From Limnothrix sp. CACIAM 69d (GTDB taxonomy: Bacteria > Cyanobacteriota > Cyanobacteriia > CACIAM-69d): a stretch of DNA of 64,000 bases. Of the stretch, positions 60,062-64,000 are shown in pieces (position 1 is the stretch's first letter; every line of letters begins with the position of its first letter). The stretch spans positions 62,001 to 126,000 of the forward strand of contig MKGP02000063.1 of assembly GCA_001913845.2 (NCBI GenBank), in the 5' to 3' direction. The notes beneath the pieces are model-generated. The model saw nothing but the letters and a program-made list of their open reading frames with translations, was not told the origin of the DNA and made no database searches. The translations under genes were made by a program, and so were the position numbers.

Positions 60062-61342
60062 GTGGAAGTCGTCAAAGAGTACGTCCAGCGCTGGTATGAG
60101 AGCGATCTCGATCCAGATGAATATATTTGCCACCAGAAGCAGGGCAACTGGGTCGAAATTGAGGAGGCGACAACGGGGGAACGCTTCGAGGTGCTGACCT
60201 TTTGTACGAATGACGTACTGGGGTTAACGATGAACCCGGCCGTGCGCCAGGCGGCCATCGACTCAATTTTGCAATACGGCACCTCGAATAGTTCCTGCTC
60301 GGTGTTAAGTGGTCGGATTGATCTGCACCGTCAACTGGAGGATGAAATTTCCAGCTTCAAACATTTGCCTCACACGCAACTGTTCATGAATGCCTGGATG
60401 GCCATGCAGGCTGTGATTGATGGTTTCTGCCATTTGGCCATTCAGGTGCCGGGCTTTACCCACGATCGCGAAACCCTGATCATGTCGGACGTGTTGAACC
60501 ATGGCTGCATCATCTCGGCCTTGGCCCATGCCCGGACGCGATCGGGCAAAACCTTTAGCTATAGCCCCCATGTGCGGGTGAAGGCTTACCGCCACTGCGA
60601 CGCGCAGGATTTGGCTCGCAAGCTGGAGCGTCATGCGCGGCCCGGCGATCGCATTTTTGTGGTGTCCGATGCGGTGTTTTCGATGGATGGGGACGTGGCT
60701 CCTCTGCCGGAGATGATCGAGGTGCTCAGTCGCTATCCCGGCTCTGTGCTGTTGATGGACGAAGCCCACGCCAGCGGCGCTCTGGGGCCCACGGGCCGCG
60801 GCATCTATGAGCATTTTGGGATTTTGCCCAGCGATGCGATCGCCAAAGGTGTTGTGCCCCTGATCATGACCACCTTCTCGAAGTTTGCGGCTTCGGCCGG
60901 TGCGGCCATCAGCACCCATGTGGCGGAATTCAAGCCGCTGATGAATGTGTCGCCCACCTCGATCGGAACCATCTCCCTGCCGCCGCCAATGACCGCCGCC
61001 GCCCTGGAGAGTATTCGCCAAGTGCGCCAACATCCAGAACTGGTGAAGCGCCTGCAAGACAACACCCGCTACTTGCGATCGCGGTTGACGGCGGCCAACT
61101 TTGAAGTGATGGGCGAAACCAATGTGTTGCCCGTGTTGTTGCCGCCGGACATGAACCCGAAATATTTTGCCCGCCAACTGATGGCTGAGCAGGGAATTTG
61201 GGTTTCTCCGATTTGGTTCATTGCCAAGCCTCGGGTACGGATCACGGCCAATGCGCTCCATACCCAAGACGAGATGGATCGGTTGGTGGATGCCATGGTG
61301 CAGGTGCGCGAGTCCATGTATGCCGCCAGCAAGTCAGCCTAG
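60062..61342 (+). CDS. PLP-dependent alpha-oxoamine synthase family enzyme
   Basis: 426 residues from a GTG at 60062 with GAGGAG about 7 nt upstream. Fold type I aminotransferase with the KBL/BioF/ALAS/SPT pattern: FCTNDVLGLTMNPAVRQAAI, YGTSNSSCSVLSGRIDLHRQ, ADVLNHGCIIS-like region (SDVLNHGCIISALAHART), FVVSDAVFSMDGDVAPL, LLMDEAHASGALGPTGRGIY and TTFSKFAASAGA, where the lysine should bind PLP. Members condense an amino acid with an acyl-CoA, releasing CO2. The classical glycine-rich SGxxAN stretch is replaced by LFMNAWMAMQAVID, so this is not simply BioF. Substrates are unknown; sphingolipid-like or autoinducer-like products are possible. No biotin or heme gene adjoins. Confidence 0.8.
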   Translation: MEVVKEYVQRWYESDLDPDEYICHQKQGNWVEIEEATTGERFEVLTFCTNDVLGLTMNPAVRQAAIDSILQYGTSNSSCSVLSGRIDLHRQLEDEISSFKHLPHTQLFMNAWMAMQAVIDGFCHLAIQVPGFTHDRETLIMSDVLNHGCIISALAHARTRSGKTFSYSPHVRVKAYRHCDAQDLARKLERHARPGDRIFVVSDAVFSMDGDVAPLPEMIEVLSRYPGSVLLMDEAHASGALGPTGRGIYEHFGILPSDAIAKGVVPLIMTTFSKFAASAGAAISTHVAEFKPLMNVSPTSIGTISLPPPMTAAALESIRQVRQHPELVKRLQDNTRYLRSRLTAANFEVMGETNVLPVLLPPDMNPKYFARQLMAEQGIWVSPIWFIAKPRVRITANALHTQDEMDRLVDAMVQVRESMYAASKSA

Positions 61343-61524
61343 GTTGACCTCGGTTGACCCAGGTGGGCCAAGAGCTGCCTAGGATAGAGGATAACGACTG
61401 GGACTGATTGCCGAGATGTTTGGAGCTTCTTGCGCCAATCAATCCAAGGTTCTTTTCCTTGAAATACCCTTGGCAGCCACCTTGGTGCTTGCCGATTTCT
61501 CATCAATTTGGATCACCCAATCCT

Positions 61525-61725
61525 ATGACCACCCATTTCATCGAGTTTGAGATTGACTTGAATGAGTCGCCGATCGCGCTGCCCCAGGCGATCGAAACGG
61601 AATTGCAAAAACGGGGCGAGCCGTTGCGCTGGGCTGTGACCCAAGTGGAGGGCGATTTGGCCAATGTGGAAGCGATTGTGACCACGGGCATGGTGACCAG
61701 CGAACCGATCGAGTCGAACGTTTAA
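61525..61725 (+). CDS. small conserved-looking protein of unknown function
   Basis: 66 residues from the ATG at 61525: TTHFIEFEIDLNESPIALPQ, AIETELQKRGEPLRWAVTQV, EGDLANVEAIVTTG. An alpha/beta pattern (strand, helix, strand, strand) and acidic composition with no signal. The frame upstream to 61408 is unlike protein. I do not recognise the family. It follows the oxoamine synthase gene by 182 nt on the same strand. A small cytoplasmic domain of unknown role. Confidence 0.62.
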   Translation: MTTHFIEFEIDLNESPIALPQAIETELQKRGEPLRWAVTQVEGDLANVEAIVTTGMVTSEPIESNV

Positions 61726-61892
61726 CGGCGCACCGCTGGCCTTAAACTCCAGGCCTTAAACTTCAGACCGGAAGCTCTTGTTTGGCTCCCGGCTGCATCC
61801 CGCAAGTATCCGGATCAAACCCGGCCAATGCGCGAGACCGGGGGTCGAGCTGTTGTTGTTCCATGTCCTACGTCTGATGCAAGCTGTGCCCG

Positions 61893-62981
61893 ATGCAATC
61901 TGCGATCGTTGACCGAACTCGCCCATTTACGGCGGTCTTGCTGATTCCCACCGGCATTGGTGCAACGATCGGGGGTTATGCGGGCGATGGGCTACCGGTG
62001 GCACGAGCCATGGCCTCGGCGGTGGATTGTTTAATCACCCATCCCAACGTGTTGAACGGGGCCATGCTCTATTGGCCGTTGCCCAACACGCTGTATGTGG
62101 AGGGCTATGCGCTCGATCGGCTCGCGGCGGGCGATTGGGGGCTGCGGCCGGTGCGCCAAAACCGGATTGCTCTGATTTTGGATCGGGCCATTGAGCCGGA
62201 ATTGCAGCGGCGACAACTGCAAGCGGCCGATGCGGCCCGGGCCACCTTGGGCATTGACGTGATGGCGGCAATTGTGACCGATCGCCCCCTGGGAGTGGCC
62301 CTCAAAATTTCCGCTTCCGGAGCCTCTTGGGGAACCATTGCCCAACCCGCCAGCCTGCTGAGGGCAGCGGAACGGGCGATCGAAGCCGGAGCCGAGGCGA
62401 TCGCCGTGGTGGCCCGTTTTCCCGACGAAGACACCCCCCTAACCACCGCCTATCGTCAAGGCCGGGGTGTGGATCCGATCGCCGGAGCCGAAGCGGTGAT
62501 CAGCCATTTGGTGGTGCGAGAATTTGCCGTGCCCTGTGCCCATGCGCCGGCCTTGGTCAGCGGCCCCCCAGCGGCGAACTTGGCCCCGCGATCGGCCGCC
62601 GAAGAATTGGGCCATACTTTCCTGCCCTGCGTGCTGGCGGGTCTGTGGCGATCGCCTCAACTCCTGCGCGACTGGGCCCAATGGCAACCCTTAGACATCA
62701 CCCGCAACTCGATCGATGTGGTGATTACGCCCACCAGTGCCTGTGGCGGCGCGGCCGTTTTGCATTGGGCCGCCGCCGGGGCCGATATCCTCGCGGTAGA
62801 CGACAACGCCACGGCGATGCAAGTCCCCCCCGAAGCGCTGAATTTGCGAGCCACGCGGGTGCGATCATACTTAGAGGCGATCGGTTGGCTCACGGCCCGC
62901 CGGGCCGGCCTCTGGCCCGACGCCTTGCGATCTGATCCAATCATGCCGTTATCACCAACGGTTGATTTGCCCGGGGATTAA
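61893..62981 (+). CDS. DUF3326 family protein
   Basis: 362 residues of the DUF3326 type: FTAVLLIPTGIGATIGGYAG, DGLPVARAMASAVDCLITHP, NVLNGAMLYWPLPNTLYVEG, then GAEAIAVVARFPDE, PCAHAPALVSG and VITPTSACGGAAVLHWAAAG. The IPTGIGA..GGYAGD opening is the family hallmark. Proteins of this family occur in cyanobacteria and plants and have no known biochemical role that I can cite; the glycine-rich loop and Asp/His-containing segments suggest an enzyme. No signal or membrane span. The ATG at 61893 lies right before the first strand. It lies alone on the plus strand. Confidence 0.83.
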   Translation: MQSAIVDRTRPFTAVLLIPTGIGATIGGYAGDGLPVARAMASAVDCLITHPNVLNGAMLYWPLPNTLYVEGYALDRLAAGDWGLRPVRQNRIALILDRAIEPELQRRQLQAADAARATLGIDVMAAIVTDRPLGVALKISASGASWGTIAQPASLLRAAERAIEAGAEAIAVVARFPDEDTPLTTAYRQGRGVDPIAGAEAVISHLVVREFAVPCAHAPALVSGPPAANLAPRSAAEELGHTFLPCVLAGLWRSPQLLRDWAQWQPLDITRNSIDVVITPTSACGGAAVLHWAAAGADILAVDDNATAMQVPPEALNLRATRVRSYLEAIGWLTARRAGLWPDALRSDPIMPLSPTVDLPGD

Positions 62982-63071
62982 GCGCCACCCATCGCCGTTG
63001 ATTCGCCCTTCAGAGCCATTTTTCATGCACCCTTGCCCTCGCTCCATCCCCGCCCCGCCCCGTCAAGCCCT

Positions 63072-63653
63072 GTGAATGATTTTGAGGATTTGGATCTAGA
63101 ACCCCTAGAGCGATCACAGCTTTTGATGACGATCGCCCTCACGGCCCTGGCCTTTTGGGGAGGGGCACAACTGTGGCTCTGGTTGGGCCAAGTGCAGCGC
63201 TGGCCCGTGGTGTGGTCTTGGTCTGAGGCGGCGATCGGGCTGGGGCTAGGCCTCGCCATCACCGGCCTCAGCGGCGCGATCGCCCTAGTTTGGCCCGGAT
63301 ATCGCCGCAGCGCCCAGGCCTATCTCAACTGGCTGATGCCTTCCCTCTTGCCTTGGGATGCGCTTTGGGTGGGCCTGTTGCCCGGAGCCAGCGAAGAACT
63401 GTTCTTTCGGGGAGTGATGTTTCCCGGCTTGGGCGCTGACTGGCTTGCCCTGTTGGGATCTAGCCTTTGCTTTGGTTGGCTGCATTTGGCAGGACGCAAG
63501 CACTGGCCCTATGCCGCTTGGGCCGGCATCACTGGGGCTATTCTCTGCGGCAGTGCTTGGTGGACAAGCAATTTGCTGGTTCCCACCGTTGCCCACATCA
63601 CCACCAATGCATTGGCTGTGTTGATCTGGCACTATCAACGAGCCAAGGCCTAG
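63072..63653 (+). CDS. CPBP family intramembrane metalloprotease (Abi/CAAX-type)
   Basis: 193 residues if the GTG at 63072 is used; an in-frame TTG at 63033 would add 13. Four or more spans (LLMTIALTALAFWGGAQLWL, EAAIGLGLGLAITGLSGAIA and later). Motif 1 GASEELFFRGVMFPGL gives EExxxR; motif 2 CFGWLHLAGRKHW gives FxxxH; motif 3 PTVAHITTNALAVLI gives HxxxN, so the active site is complete. CPBP proteins cleave in the membrane and include CAAX-type proteases and bacteriocin self-immunity proteins. Physiological substrate here unknown. Upstream is the DUF3326 gene, 90 nt away. Confidence 0.85.
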   Translation: MNDFEDLDLEPLERSQLLMTIALTALAFWGGAQLWLWLGQVQRWPVVWSWSEAAIGLGLGLAITGLSGAIALVWPGYRRSAQAYLNWLMPSLLPWDALWVGLLPGASEELFFRGVMFPGLGADWLALLGSSLCFGWLHLAGRKHWPYAAWAGITGAILCGSAWWTSNLLVPTVAHITTNALAVLIWHYQRAKA

Positions 63654-63760
63654 GGGCGAAACCGTCCAGTGCCCGCCCAGTGCGATAGACTAGGGGCTGC
63701 CAGCATCCGCCCGCCATTGCGGTTTGCGGCGGCTTTGTTCACTCTCTCAGCTTTTTGCCG

Positions 63761-64000
63761 ATGGGTTCTCCGTCCTCGATCGCCGTCCGTGAACTGCCGT
63801 TGTTCCCCCTTAACGACCTTGTGTTGTTTCCAGGACAACCCCTGCCGCTGCACATTTTTGAATATCGCTATCGGATCATGATGAACACCATCCTGGAAAC
63901 CGATCGACGGTTTGGGGTGTTGATGTCCGATGAGCAAAGCGGCGAAATTGCCACCATTGGTTGTTGTGCGGAAGTCCTGCGCTATCAACGGTTACCCGAT
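63761..64000 (+). CDS. Lon-substrate-binding-domain protein (start only; runs off the window)
   Basis: An ATG at 63761 opens a frame to the window end (80 codons). After MGSPSSIAVREL the sequence PLFPLNDLVLFPGQPLPLHI and FEYRYRIMMNTILETDRRFG is the typical PUA-like Lon N-terminal fold (PF02190-type), with VLMSDEQSGEIATIGCCAEV next. Stand-alone proteins of about 200-220 residues with this domain are common in cyanobacteria and lack the ATPase and protease parts of Lon. Whether this one ends there cannot be seen. The start is favoured because the domain begins 12 residues later. Confidence 0.85.
   Translation, partial: MGSPSSIAVRELPLFPLNDLVLFPGQPLPLHIFEYRYRIMMNTILETDRRFGVLMSDEQSGEIATIGCCAEVLRYQRLPD

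Overview
The window comes from a cyanobacterium. It carries a phycocyanin rod operon (cpcB-cpcA-cpcC-cpcD), the photosystem II extrinsic protein PsbO, a cyanobacterial-length RibBA, several small proteins of cyanobacterial type, and very many copies of the HIP1 octamer GCGATCGC. No rRNA, tRNA or CRISPR array was recognised. The species cannot be named from this sequence; DevBCA-type exporter genes alone do not show that it makes heterocysts.

Layout. 1-6.0 kb: end of a LOG-family gene, the methionine-salvage pair mtnA-mtnB, a LytM peptidase behind a small overlapping gene, and wecB. 6.0-24.1 kb: an accessory, defence-rich stretch with an AAA ATPase + TOPRIM-like pair, dps, a single-chain MmeI-like restriction-modification enzyme, SpoIID/LytB, CAP and NTF2-like genes, then a PLD-SNF2 helicase, two DUF29 genes, an Eco57I-type methylase whose N-terminus lies in another frame, a four-helix-bundle gene among purine-rich repeats, and an ankyrin gene. 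24.2-30.5 kb (minus strand): a probable envelope operon of two tandem paralogous multi-membrane proteins, a GT39-type glycosyltransferase and a lipoprotein. 30.6-36.3 kb: ribBA, argC, a DnaJ-like co-chaperone, hisH and a C15-peptidase-like gene. 36.3-40.2 kb (minus strand): a TetR-devB-devC-devA exporter operon. 40.9-45.6 kb: a coiled-coil protein, a large membrane/OmpA protein and a Rab/Ras-like small GTPase. 45.6-49.5 kb: comB, a CRP/FNR regulator and an M61 peptidase. 49.5-53.5 kb (minus strand): the cpc operon with a long leader, an attenuator-like hairpin after cpcA and a terminator after cpcD. 53.5-64 kb: an LPG-synthase-like membrane protein with a toroid-type partner, an HD phosphohydrolase, psbO, a small gene with a strong ribosome binding site, an alpha-oxoamine synthase, DUF3326, a CPBP protease and the start of a Lon-substrate-binding-domain gene.

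Most noteworthy observations: (1) the 292-nt cpcB-cpcA spacer holds a compact run of hairpins that looks like the ends of an IS200/IS605-type element without its transposase or TnpB, in the sense orientation of the operon; (2) a split AAA ATPase + TOPRIM/DUF3226 pair resembling OLD/PARIS-like defence; (3) a PLD-SNF2 / DUF29 x2 / Eco57I methylase cassette whose methylase is split by a frame change at a purine-rich repeat; (4) a cluster of coiled-coil protein, membrane/OmpA protein with a possible roadblock-like domain, and small GTPase; (5) a dispersed TTAA-centred palindrome that here always lies just 3' of genes. All functions are read from sequence patterns only; nothing was searched or computed.
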